Shown: positions 1 to 7,665 of the stretch, one piece after another
Position numbering within the stretch: position 1 is the first letter of the stretch
Layout of the letters: each line of letters opens with the position of its first letter
Origin: an uncultured Flavobacteriales bacterium
Lineage (GTDB): Bacteria; Bacteroidota; Bacteroidia; Flavobacteriales; UBA1820
DNA length: 56,693 bases
Reading direction: 5' to 3'
NCBI GenBank assembly: GCA_938023515.1
Contig: CALJDR010000001.1
Location: 1-56,693 of the forward strand
Program-made: the position numbers and the translations under genes
The notes under the pieces: model-generated
The model's database searches: none
Told to the model about the DNA's origin: nothing
What the model saw: the letters and a program-made list of their open reading frames with translations, nothing else

Positions 1-94
1 ATGAGGTGGCTTTTTCTTTTGGTACTTTTCTTTTGTGCGGCAGACAAAAGAAAAGTACGTAAGGGATAATCCGACGATTACGCCATATTTGCCC
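1..94 (+). repeat. Right end of interspersed repeat element, copy C (truncated by contig start)
   Basis: Only the right end of the element is present. It contains a perfect 14-bp stem, GTACTTTTCTTTTG at 22-35 and CAAAAGAAAAGTAC at 45-58, around a 9-nt loop. It then has the terminal inverted repeat at about 68-94, which begins AATCCGACGATTACGCC. Bases 1-55 are identical to 4114-4168 inside copy A. No coding potential is apparent. The left part of the element lies outside the contig. Confidence 0.8.
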
Positions 95-119
95 GTATCC
101 CGTACTCTGCGTACCTTTG
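88..119 (+). promoter_or_regulatory. gph promoter, Bacteroidetes type
   Basis: TTTG at 88-91 (-33 box) is followed after 20 bp by TACCTTTG at 112-119, an exact match to TAnnTTTG (-7 box). The gph start codon is 18 nt downstream. The -33 box lies inside the terminal inverted repeat of repeat copy C, so the repeat appears to supply half of the promoter. Confidence 0.6.
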
Positions 120-137
120 TGGGAAAACGAAGGAAAA

Positions 138-794
138 ATGACAAAACGGCTGGTAATATTCGACCTCGACGGCACGCTGCTGGACACCATCGGCGACCTT
201 TCGGCCGCCTGCAACCACTTGCTGTCCCAGCGCGGTTACCCCACCCATACCGACGACCAGTATCGGATGATGGTCGGCAATGGTATCGACCGGTTGATAG
301 AGCGGTCGCTTCCGCCCGATGTGCGCAGTCCGGAGACTGTCCAGGTGTTGCGGCCGGAATTCATCGACTATTACCGGGCACATATCGACCAGCATACCCA
401 GCCCTATGCCGGTATCCCGGAACTGTTGGAAAAACTGGAGGTTGGCGGTGTGAAACTGGCCGTGGCCAGCAATAAATACCACAACGGTACTGTAGCTTTG
501 GTGGAACGGTTTTTCCCGCAGCGGCATTTTGCGGCGGTACTCGGCCAACGGGAGGGCGTACCCGTAAAACCCGATCCGGCTGCGGTGAATGAAATACTCG
601 CCCTTACCGGTATCCGTCCGGCCGATGTACTGTATGTAGGAGATTCCGGGGTGGATATGCAGACCGCCCGGAACGCCGGGATAGAGTCTGCAGGGGTGCT
701 GTGGGGATTCCGCCACCGGGCAGAATTGGTGGAAGCCGGGGCCCGGCATATTGCGGCCTCTCCGGCGGACATAATACCGTGGGTGCTGCCCTGA
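138..794 (+). CDS. gph: HAD-family phosphatase, probable phosphoglycolate phosphatase
   Basis: A 218-residue soluble haloacid-dehalogenase hydrolase. Motif I is FDLDGTLLDT with nucleophile Asp9 and Asp11. Motif II is the Ser-Asn-Lys near residue 111, motif III is Lys144 in KPDP, and motif IV is GDSGVD near residue 168. The region between motifs I and II fits an alpha-helical type 1 cap, as in Gph. The family removes phosphate from 2-phosphoglycolate, a by-product of DNA repair, but related members use other sugar phosphates, so the substrate is inferred. The start at 138 is preferred over an in-frame ATG at 117, because the latter overlaps the promoter and adds seven non-conserved residues. 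The gene precedes the pst genes on the same strand after a 115-bp gap. Confidence 0.85.
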   Translation: MTKRLVIFDLDGTLLDTIGDLSAACNHLLSQRGYPTHTDDQYRMMVGNGIDRLIERSLPPDVRSPETVQVLRPEFIDYYRAHIDQHTQPYAGIPELLEKLEVGGVKLAVASNKYHNGTVALVERFFPQRHFAAVLGQREGVPVKPDPAAVNEILALTGIRPADVLYVGDSGVDMQTARNAGIESAGVLWGFRHRAELVEAGARHIAASPADIIPWVLP

Positions 795-909
795 TCGTTT
801 CCCGTCGGGAATTTACATAAGGGTAACGACGGGTAAACAAAAACTTTAACCGCGCTTCATACTCCGGAAACATACCGCCCGTTACTTTGTGGTGTTCTAA
901 AATGGATAT

Positions 910-2094
910 ATGAAGTCTTTTCTAGAAAAAGTAGCCAAAGGCGTTTTTACCTGCAGCGGGTTTGTGACCAGCATCGTCATTTTACTGATCGTCCTTTTCC
1001 TGTTCAAAGAGGCCTCGGGCCTTTTCTCCAGCAAGATCATAGAAGAAGGCTATGTGATAGCCCTCAACCGGAACAACAACTGTTCCGACCTCGATCCCGC
1101 CCAGATAAAGGCGGTGTTCGACGGCGACGTGCAAAACTGGAAAGAACTGGGCGGTCCGGATGCTCCCATTACGGTATTCCGCCTGTCCGATATGGACAAA
1201 TATTTTTCCGAAGCCCAATTGGGCGCCGAATACCAGTATGCCCCCCGGTTGATAGACAGCCTGGTGAATGCCACCCCCGGTATCGCCGCTTTCGTTCCCC
1301 AAACATTTGTGTCCACGGGATTCCATGGCAACCTGGTAAAGGACAACACTATTCCCGTGAAGGACGTGTTCTTCGGGGCCGAGTGGTTCCCCACGGCTAC
1401 GCCCGCGCCCCAGTTCGGCATGCTGCCGCTTCTGGCCGGAACACTTTGGGTCAGCTTGTTCGCCATCCTGTTCGCCCTCCCGTTCGGCCTGTCCGTCTCC
1501 ATCTACATGAGCGAAGTGGCCGACAGCCGCATCCGCAATATCCTCAAGCCCGTCATTGAACTGCTCAACGGTATTCCGTCGGTGGTGTACGGTTTTTTCG
1601 GGCTCATCGTCATCGTCCCGCTCATCCAAAAGGTGTTCGACCTTCCGGTGGGGGAAACAGGCCTGGCCGGAAGTATCGTACTGGCTATTATGGCCCTTCC
1701 GACCATCATTACGGTCAGCGAGGATGCGATGCGCAACTGTCCCCGAGCCATGCGTGAAGCGAGCCTGGCGCTTGGGGCGTCCCAATGGCAGACTATCTAC
1801 AAAGTCGTGATCCCGTATTCGATATCGGGCATTACGTCCGGGGTCGTGCTGGGTATCGGCCGCGCCGTAGGCGAAACGATGGCCGTGCTGATGGTCACAG
1901 GCAATGCGGCGGTGATCCCGCACTGGATCGCCGAGCCGATGCGTACCATCCCGGCCACCATTGCCGCCGAAATGGGCGAGGCCCCCGCCGGTGGCCCTCA
2001 CTATAAGGCTCTGTTCCTGCTGGGCGTAGTGTTGTTCTTTATCACCCTGCTGATCAACTCGAGTGTCGAATATATAAGCCGCAAACAGAAATGA
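910..2094 (+). CDS. pstC: Phosphate ABC transporter permease PstC with periplasmic insert
   Basis: A 394-residue inner-membrane permease of the high-affinity phosphate importer. The first transmembrane helix is at about residues 13-33. The canonical permease domain begins near 170 and carries the ABC-coupling segment (REASLALGASQWQTIYKVVIP, written here only as a landmark near residue 285). Between them, residues about 41-160 form an extra extracytoplasmic segment. It reads like part of a PstS-type binding protein: LDPAQIKAVFDGDVQNWKEL followed by GG, and later PGIAAFVP. Typical PstC proteins of about 300 residues lack it. The stop overlaps the pstA start (ATGA). No pstS gene is visible upstream. 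Confidence 0.9.
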   Translation: MKSFLEKVAKGVFTCSGFVTSIVILLIVLFLFKEASGLFSSKIIEEGYVIALNRNNNCSDLDPAQIKAVFDGDVQNWKELGGPDAPITVFRLSDMDKYFSEAQLGAEYQYAPRLIDSLVNATPGIAAFVPQTFVSTGFHGNLVKDNTIPVKDVFFGAEWFPTATPAPQFGMLPLLAGTLWVSLFAILFALPFGLSVSIYMSEVADSRIRNILKPVIELLNGIPSVVYGFFGLIVIVPLIQKVFDLPVGETGLAGSIVLAIMALPTIITVSEDAMRNCPRAMREASLALGASQWQTIYKVVIPYSISGITSGVVLGIGRAVGETMAVLMVTGNAAVIPHWIAEPMRTIPATIAAEMGEAPAGGPHYKALFLLGVVLFFITLLINSSVEYISRKQK

Positions 2095-2951
2095 TGAAAA
2101 AGAAAACGACACAGCGGATAGCCTTCGGAATATTTTCTTCCTTCAGCCTGATGATCGTTCTGGTGCTGGTGGCCATCCTGGGATTCATCGTATACAAGGG
2201 TATCGGGGTGATCAGTTGGGATTTCCTTACCACCGGCCCGACCGACGGGATGACCAAAGGCGGGATATGGCCGGCTATCGTCGGTACGTTCTACCTGATG
2301 GTGGGCAGCGCCCTTTTCGCTTTCCCGGTGGGGATCATGAGCGGGATCTATATGAACGAATACGCCCCTAAGGGCAGCAAACTCGTTCGATTTATCCGTG
2401 TGATGACCAACAACCTTTCCGGTATCCCATCCATCGTGTTCGGGCTGTTCGGTATGGCACTCTTTGTCAATTACCTCGATTTCGGGGACAGCATCCTGGC
2501 CGGTTCGCTCACCTTGGGACTGCTGAGTCTGCCGGTGGTAATCCGTACAACCGAAGAATCCCTGAAGGCCATTCCGGATTCTATCCGCGAAGGTTCCCTG
2601 GCTTTGGGTGCTACGAAACTGCAGACTATCTGGCGTGTCGTACTGCCGATGGGGATGCCTAATATCATTACGGGGCTTATCCTGGCGCTGGGGCGTGTGT
2701 CCGGTGAGACCGCGCCCATTCTATTCACCTGCGCGGCGTATTTTCTGCCCCAATTGCCTACCGGTGTATTCGACCAGTGTATGGCTCTGCCGTACCATCT
2801 GTACGTGCTGGCCACCAGTGGAACGGACATGGAGGCGCAGATGCCTATCGCTTACGGGACGGCGTTGGTGCTGATTGTCATTATACTGATCATAAATATA
2901 TTCGCTTCGCTGGTGCGGAAGTATTTCCAGAACCGGGTGAAGGCGAACTAA
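2091..2951 (+). CDS. pstA: Phosphate ABC transporter permease PstA
   Basis: A 286-residue membrane permease that pairs with PstC to form the phosphate channel. It has about six hydrophobic helices. The cytoplasmic coupling loop (REGSLALGATKLQTIWRV, near residues 170-187) contacts the PstB ATPase. The start ATG overlaps the pstC stop by 4 bp, which implies translational coupling; a second ATG lies immediately after it. pstB follows after 20 bp. Length and order fit the family. Confidence 0.92.
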   Translation: MMKKKTTQRIAFGIFSSFSLMIVLVLVAILGFIVYKGIGVISWDFLTTGPTDGMTKGGIWPAIVGTFYLMVGSALFAFPVGIMSGIYMNEYAPKGSKLVRFIRVMTNNLSGIPSIVFGLFGMALFVNYLDFGDSILAGSLTLGLLSLPVVIRTTEESLKAIPDSIREGSLALGATKLQTIWRVVLPMGMPNIITGLILALGRVSGETAPILFTCAAYFLPQLPTGVFDQCMALPYHLYVLATSGTDMEAQMPIAYGTALVLIVIILIINIFASLVRKYFQNRVKAN

Positions 2952-2971
2952 CGGATAGAAGATAGAGAACC

Positions 2972-3724
2972 ATGATAAAACTGGATGCCCAAAACGTCAA
3001 TTTCTGGTACGGGGATTTCCATGCCCTGAAAAATATAAACATGTCCATCGAGGATAAGACCGTCGTGGCATTCATCGGCCCGTCGGGTTGTGGAAAATCT
3101 ACGTTCCTGCGCCTTTTCAACCGCATGAACGACCTGATCCCCTCGACACGTCTGGAAGGGCGTATCGAACTGGACGGGGAGGATATTTACCGCAAAGGGG
3201 TGCAGGTGGACGAACTGCGCCGAAACGTGGGAATGGTCTTTCAGCGGCCTAATCCGTTCCCGAAAAGCATATTCGAGAATGTGGCTTACGGGCTGCGGGT
3301 GAACGGGGAAAAAGACAATAAGTTCATCGCCGAGCGGGTAGAGAAATCCCTGCGGGGTGCCGCCCTGTGGGATGAGGTGAAAGATAAGCTCAGGGAATCC
3401 GCCAATGCGCTTTCCGGCGGCCAGCAGCAGCGTCTGTGCATTGCCCGGGCGATGGCGGTAGAACCTTCTGTGCTGCTGATGGACGAACCGGCCTCGGCGC
3501 TCGATCCGATATCGACGGCCAAGATCGAAGAGCTCATCCACGAGCTAAAAGAGAAATATACGATCGTTATCGTTACGCACAATATGCAGCAGGCTTCCCG
3601 GGTAAGTGATAAAACGGCTTACTTTTACATGGGGGAGATGATCGAATACGACGACACGAAAAAGATATTCACCAATCCGGCCAAAATGTCCACCCAAAAT
3701 TATATCACGGGGCGTTTTGGCTGA
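2972..3724 (+). CDS. pstB: Phosphate ABC transporter ATP-binding protein PstB
   Basis: A 250-residue cytoplasmic ATPase that powers the PstCA permease. It has Walker A GPSGCGKST near residue 35, the ABC signature LSGGQQQR, Walker B VLLMDEPASALDP, and the His switch in IVTHNMQQ. The C-terminal region matches PstB (DTKKIFTNP...ITGRFG). The family is normally followed by the regulator phoU. Here the next feature is a repeat element starting 31 bp after the stop, and no phoU is present. Confidence 0.95.
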   Translation: MIKLDAQNVNFWYGDFHALKNINMSIEDKTVVAFIGPSGCGKSTFLRLFNRMNDLIPSTRLEGRIELDGEDIYRKGVQVDELRRNVGMVFQRPNPFPKSIFENVAYGLRVNGEKDNKFIAERVEKSLRGAALWDEVKDKLRESANALSGGQQQRLCIARAMAVEPSVLLMDEPASALDPISTAKIEELIHELKEKYTIVIVTHNMQQASRVSDKTAYFYMGEMIEYDDTKKIFTNPAKMSTQNYITGRFG

Positions 3725-3754
3725 CCTGGGATTCGTGTCCGGAGTGGGCGATAA

Positions 3755-4219
3755 GGGGCAATATTCGGCGAGAATATCGTCGGATTCTTCCGCAATTTCT
3801 TTTATTAACTTTCTTTTGTCTTGCCAAAAGAAAGTTACAAAGAAAACTCGCTGTTGCCCTTTGCTGACAGTCCCTGTCGCGGTTTTACTCCCGGCTTCGG
3901 GCTCAAAGCATCGGACGTCGTATTTCGCCCTGGCCGGAAATATCCGCTCGGGGACAGACGCTCCGGGCGGGGGAGCTCCTCTTCCCATTCGTTTTGCCGC
4001 CGCGAAAAGGGATAAAAACGGAGAAAAGGGCGGAGATTGTCCGAGCCTGCTTTAGCAGGCGAGTTTCGCAGCCCGCCGTTTTTTTATCTCTTTGAGGGGC
4101 GAAGGGCAAAACGATGAGGTGGCTTTTTCTTTTGGTACTTTTCTTTTGTGCGGCAGACAAAAGAAAAGGACGTAAAAAGACAAAGGAACAATCCGACAAT
4201 TATTGCCAATATTGTCCCT
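3755..4219 (+). repeat. Interspersed repeat element, copy A (complete, about 465 bp)
   Basis: A non-coding element bounded by imperfect inverted repeats of about 30 bp. The left one starts GGGGCAATATTCGG at 3755; the right one, read on the minus strand, starts AGGGACAATATTGG at 4219. Inside, in order, are: a perfect 12-bp hairpin AACTTTCTTTTG (3807-3818) with CAAAAGAAAGTT (3825-3836); an outer stem GATAAAAACGG (4011-4021) with CCGTTTTTTTATC (4076-4088) that encloses the hairpin GCCTGC-TTTA-GCAGGC (4045-4060); and a 14-bp hairpin (4135-4148 with 4158-4171, one mismatch). Bases 3799-3852 are identical over 54 nt to copy B on the other strand. The whole 475-bp gap between pstB and trpG is accounted for by this element. 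Confidence 0.85.
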
Positions 4220-4805
4220 GCCTGCCCACTCCTTGCCCGGAGCCGGACAGCCAATTGCGGAGCAGCCGCTCCCCCTTGGGCGTGAGCACACTTTCCGGAT
4301 GGAACTGGAATCCCCGCACATCGTATTCCCGGTGCCGCAGGGCCATGATCCCGCCTTTCGCATCGCGGGCCGTTATTTCCAAACAATCCGGGAAATCCAC
4401 CGAATCCACCACCCACGAATGGTACCGCCCTGCCTCAAAACCATCTTCCATTCCCTCGAACACCGGATCGGGCGCCACAATCTCCACCGGAGTCGCCACC
4501 CCGTGATACACATTCTCCAGGTTCCGCAGACGGGCCCCGAAACGCTCCCCGATGGCTTGTTCGCCCAGGCAAATACCCAGGATGCTCCTTTTGTCGGCAT
4601 AGCGGCGCAGGTATTCCGGCAAAATGCCCGATTCCGAAGGGAGTCCCGGCCCGGGGGAAATGATCACCCGCGGGTATTTTCCGGCCTCTTCCACAGAAAT
4701 CGTATCGTTGCGGCGCACATCTACCCCGTATCCGAGCGAGCGCACCAGTTGCACGATGTTATAGGTGAACGAATCGTAATTGTCCAGTATCAGTATCTTT
4801 TCCAT
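4200..4805 (-). CDS. trpG: Anthranilate synthase component II (glutamine amidotransferase)
   Basis: A 201-residue class I glutamine amidotransferase that supplies ammonia to TrpE for anthranilate synthesis. It has the oxyanion motif SPGPGLP, the nucleophile Cys in GICLGEQA, and the His-Glu pair in FQFHPES. The usual His after the nucleophile loop (LGHQ) is Glu here. The ORF starts 17 nt after trpE. The last roughly 14 residues (after LLRNWL) look like a non-homologous tail. The final codons (GQGQ-like, ending QYWQ) and the stop are encoded by the terminal inverted repeat of repeat copy A. TrpG and PabA are hard to separate by sequence, but the context favours TrpG. Confidence 0.92.
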   Translation of the reverse strand: MEKILILDNYDSFTYNIVQLVRSLGYGVDVRRNDTISVEEAGKYPRVIISPGPGLPSESGILPEYLRRYADKRSILGICLGEQAIGERFGARLRNLENVYHGVATPVEIVAPDPVFEGMEDGFEAGRYHSWVVDSVDFPDCLEITARDAKGGIMALRHREYDVRGFQFHPESVLTPKGERLLRNWLSGSGQGVGRQGQYWQ

Positions 4806-4822
4806 CTTCTTATTTTTAAATA

Positions 4823-6226
4823 TTACCGGGAATACTGTCCGGCGAAGTCCATCGCCTTGATCAGTGCACCGAGTTTGTTGTTGACCTCTTCCAGTTCATT
4901 GGCCGGTTCCGAATGGGCGACAATACCCGCCCCGCCCTGACAGTACAGGCGCTGGCCCATACTGAGGAAACTGCGGATCGTGATCGCCTGGTTCAACTGC
5001 CCGTCCAGTCCGATGTAGCCGATCGAACCCCCGTATATCCCCCGGCTGTGCGGCTCCATTTCGTCGATCAGGTCCACCGCCCGGACTTTGGGTGCCCCGC
5101 TGAGTGTCCCCGCCGGGAAAGTATCGGCAAATATCCGGATCGTATCCGCGCCCGGTTCCACATCGGCCGCCACGCGGGAGACCATATGGATCACATGGGA
5201 ATAGAACTGCACCTGCCGATAAAACTCCAGATGCACATTGGTGCAATTGCGCCCCAGGTCGTTGCGCGCCAGATCGACCAGCATCACGTGTTCGGCATTC
5301 TCCTTTTCGTCGCACAGCAGGCGTTGGGCCAATTCCTTATCGGCTTCGTCGTCACCCGTACGGCGGAAAGTCCCGGCTATCGGGTCGATATAAGCTTTAC
5401 CTCCCTCTATGCGCAAATGTGTTTCCGGGGACGAACCGAAAATGCGGAATGCCCCGAAATCGAAATAGAACAGATACGGCGAGGGATTGATGCTGCGCAA
5501 AGCCCGGTATACATTGAACTCGTCCCCGCGGAACTCCCGGCTAAAACGCCGGGAAGGAACTATCTGGAAGGTATCCCCCCGGTAGGCATGGCCGATCCCC
5601 CGGCGGACCATATCCATATACTGCTCGTCCGTAATGCTGGATCCGACCTCGCCCACCGGCTCGAAGGAATACTGGGCCACGTTGTGGTTGTCCAGCACAC
5701 CGACCAGCTCGTCCATCCGGGACTCTTGCCCCGGCAATAAGTTTTCGACGATGGTCAGAGTGTTCTTAAAATGGTTTACCACGATGGTAAAGCGGAACAG
5801 CACCTGCATGATATCCGGCAGGGCGGCAAAATCGCCTTCTTTCGGCTGGATGTTCACTTTTTCGAAGTACCGCACCGCATCGTAAGCCGTATACCCGAAA
5901 AACCCGTTGATGCCCGTCGGATTCTCCCCGGCGGAAAAGCGGCCGATGTAGGCGGAAAGTTCAGCCGGCACATCCGTATCGGAGCCTATAGCTTTCTTTT
6001 CCCGTTTTCCGTCGGGATAGGTGGTGGTGATCGTCTCCCCGCCCACGACGAACGAAGCGATAGGCTCGACCCCGACGAACGAAAAACTGTTCTGCGAAGT
6101 ATGGTAGTCGGAACTCTCCAGCAGCACCGACTGCGGATACAGATCCCGTATCTTCAGGTAAATGCCTACCGGAGTCTGTAAGTCGGCCGGGATAGTTCTG
6201 TGTATAGTCTGGAAATCGTATTTCAT
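4823..6226 (-). CDS. trpE: Anthranilate synthase component I
   Basis: A 467-residue chorismate-utilising enzyme. With TrpG it converts chorismate and glutamine to anthranilate, the first committed step to tryptophan. The N-terminal domain carries LLES (residues 35-38), the motif that forms the tryptophan feedback site in known TrpE proteins, so allosteric inhibition is likely retained. The C-terminal catalytic domain has IVPSRRFSREF, GSSPETHLRIEGG, PIAGTFRRTGD, DLARNDLGR and TFPAGTLSGAPKVRA. It starts 9 nt after the trpB stop and runs into trpG, within a trpB-trpE-trpG operon. Confidence 0.95.
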   Translation of the reverse strand: MKYDFQTIHRTIPADLQTPVGIYLKIRDLYPQSVLLESSDYHTSQNSFSFVGVEPIASFVVGGETITTTYPDGKREKKAIGSDTDVPAELSAYIGRFSAGENPTGINGFFGYTAYDAVRYFEKVNIQPKEGDFAALPDIMQVLFRFTIVVNHFKNTLTIVENLLPGQESRMDELVGVLDNHNVAQYSFEPVGEVGSSITDEQYMDMVRRGIGHAYRGDTFQIVPSRRFSREFRGDEFNVYRALRSINPSPYLFYFDFGAFRIFGSSPETHLRIEGGKAYIDPIAGTFRRTGDDEADKELAQRLLCDEKENAEHVMLVDLARNDLGRNCTNVHLEFYRQVQFYSHVIHMVSRVAADVEPGADTIRIFADTFPAGTLSGAPKVRAVDLIDEMEPHSRGIYGGSIGYIGLDGQLNQAITIRSFLSMGQRLYCQGGAGIVAHSEPANELEEVNNKLGALIKAMDFAGQYSR

Positions 6227-6235
6227 GGCATTCAG

Positions 6236-7435
6236 TTATTTTGCGTTCTCGGCATTCTTCCTTTCCCGGATATAGGTCTCCATATCCTTGTCTCCGCGGC
6301 CGGACACGTTCACCACTACCACATCCGACGGGGCGAACTTCTTCTTTTCCAGCACCGCCAGCGCATGGGCGGATTCCAGGGCCGGAATGATGCCCTCGGT
6401 GCGGGTAAGCATATAGGCCGCTTCAAGGGCCTCGTTGTCGTCCACGGCGATCACTTCCTCCCGTCCTTCTTCGGACAGGAAAGCGTGCATCGGCCCGATA
6501 CCCGGATAGTCCAGTCCAGCCGAAATGGAATACGGCTCGGTGATCTGCCCGTCCTCGGTCTGCATCACCAGCGTGCGCGCCCCGTGGATAATCCCTTCGC
6601 GGCCCAATTGGATCGTGGCGGCCGAACGCCCGCTCAGAATACCCTCGCCACCGGCTTCGGCGGCGATAAGGCGTACAGAGGGGCTGTTGATAAAGTGGTA
6701 GAACGCCCCGGCCGCATTGCTCCCCCCGCCCACGCAGGCAATGATGCAGTCCGGCTCTTCTCGGCCTTCCTTCTCCAACAGTTGTTTTCTTATTTCCTGG
6801 GAGATCACCGACTGGAAGCGCGCCACCATATCCGGATACGGGTGCGGGCCTACTGTCGACCCGATGATATAATACGTATCGCGGGGGTTGCAGCACCAGT
6901 CGCGGATAGCCTCGTTGGTCGCATCCTTCAGGGTCATATTGCCGCTCTCCACCGGTACGACCGTAGCCCCAAGCATCTCCATTTTCTCTACGTTGGGCCG
7001 TTGGCGGGCGATATCCGTAGCCCCCATATACACGATACATTCCATGTCCATCAAGGCACAGACAGTCGCTGTAGCTACGCCATGCTGGCCGGCGCCGGTT
7101 TCGGCAATGATGCGCGTTTTGCCCATCCGGCGGGCCAGGAGTATCTGTCCCACGGTGTTGTTAATCTTGTGGGCCCCGGTATGGTTCAGGTCTTCCCGCT
7201 TGAGGTATATCTTCGCCCCGTAACGCTCCGAAAGCCTTTTGGCCAGGTACAAAGGCGAAGGACGCCCTACGTAATCCCGGAGCAAAGCGTCGAACTCCGC
7301 CCGGAAACCCGGGTCGGCCATTTCCCGCAGGTAGGCTTCCCGCAGGTTCTGCACATTGGAATAAAGCACTTCCGGGATGAATGCCCCACCGAACCGGCCG
7401 TAATATCCTTTTTGGTCTACTTCGTATTTTTTCAT
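6236..7435 (-). CDS. trpB: Tryptophan synthase beta subunit
   Basis: A 399-residue PLP enzyme that joins indole and serine to make tryptophan. The PLP lysine is in NHTGAHKINN, and the phosphate-binding loop is CVGGGSNAAG. The N-terminus GYYGRFGGAFIPEVL and the full length match TrpB type 1, which normally works with TrpA. No trpA is in the window. It is the first structural gene of the operon, 66 nt downstream of the attenuator hairpin and about 130 nt downstream of the leader peptide stop. Confidence 0.96.
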   Translation of the reverse strand: MKKYEVDQKGYYGRFGGAFIPEVLYSNVQNLREAYLREMADPGFRAEFDALLRDYVGRPSPLYLAKRLSERYGAKIYLKREDLNHTGAHKINNTVGQILLARRMGKTRIIAETGAGQHGVATATVCALMDMECIVYMGATDIARQRPNVEKMEMLGATVVPVESGNMTLKDATNEAIRDWCCNPRDTYYIIGSTVGPHPYPDMVARFQSVISQEIRKQLLEKEGREEPDCIIACVGGGSNAAGAFYHFINSPSVRLIAAEAGGEGILSGRSAATIQLGREGIIHGARTLVMQTEDGQITEPYSISAGLDYPGIGPMHAFLSEEGREEVIAVDDNEALEAAYMLTRTEGIIPALESAHALAVLEKKKFAPSDVVVVNVSGRGDKDMETYIRERKNAENAK

Positions 7436-7500
7436 TTTTCCGTATTTATTTTTTGTGATTTTTTTCCGTTTTTTTATTCCGGGCTGATTTTACCCAAAAG

Positions 7501-7534
7501 AAAATGGGCTACCGGTGTGTCCGATAGCCCATTT
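7501..7534 (-). terminator. trp attenuator terminator hairpin
   Basis: On the minus strand AAATGGGCTA and TAGCCCATTT (7534-7525 and 7511-7502) form the stem. It extends through a U-G pair and CGG/CCG to 14 bp around an ACACA loop, and is followed by TTTTCTTTT. It sits between the trp leader peptide and trpB. A competing pairing is possible. CGGTGTG within the leader codons (plus-strand 7586-7592) is complementary to CACACCG in the loop and 3' arm of the terminator (plus-strand 7513-7519). This would act as an antiterminator. Confidence 0.75.
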
Positions 7535-7562
7535 AGATATGTCTTTTACTATTTTTTCGTAA

Positions 7563-7646
7563 CTATATCTGCAAAGCGGGGGTGTCACACCGTGTTTCCG
7601 TCGGTATGCGCCACCACCAAATCATATTTGCAATAGTTGCGTTCAT
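7563..7646 (-). CDS. trpL: trp operon leader peptide
   Basis: A 27-residue ORF beginning MNATIANMIWWWRIPTE with three consecutive TGG codons at residues 10-12. It starts 19 nt after the -7 box of a good promoter. It ends 28 nt before a terminator-like hairpin that precedes trpB. This is the classical arrangement for ribosome-mediated attenuation: when charged tRNA-Trp is scarce, stalling at the Trp codons would free the RNA to form an antiterminator. A shorter version from Met8 is possible. No homology is needed for the call; it rests on codon content, position and the hairpin. Confidence 0.8.
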   Translation of the reverse strand: MNATIANMIWWWRIPTETRCDTPALQI

Positions 7647-7665
7647 TTACTTTGTTTCTTGCGGA

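Noticed and set aside
3717..4416. Several 60-145 codon frames inside the repeat elements (also 1-475 and 7771-8126)
   Set aside because: They differ between element copies, have no shared protein and are interrupted by hairpins. The conserved signal is structural, not coding.
7441..7560. The trp leader as a T-box riboswitch
   Set aside because: I could not find the T-box sequence or a specifier loop. The Trp codons in a short ORF explain the region better.
6200..7636. A 478-codon plus-strand frame opposite trpB and the trp leader
   Set aside because: Antisense shadow. The strand with TrpB motifs, leader peptide and attenuator explains the region.
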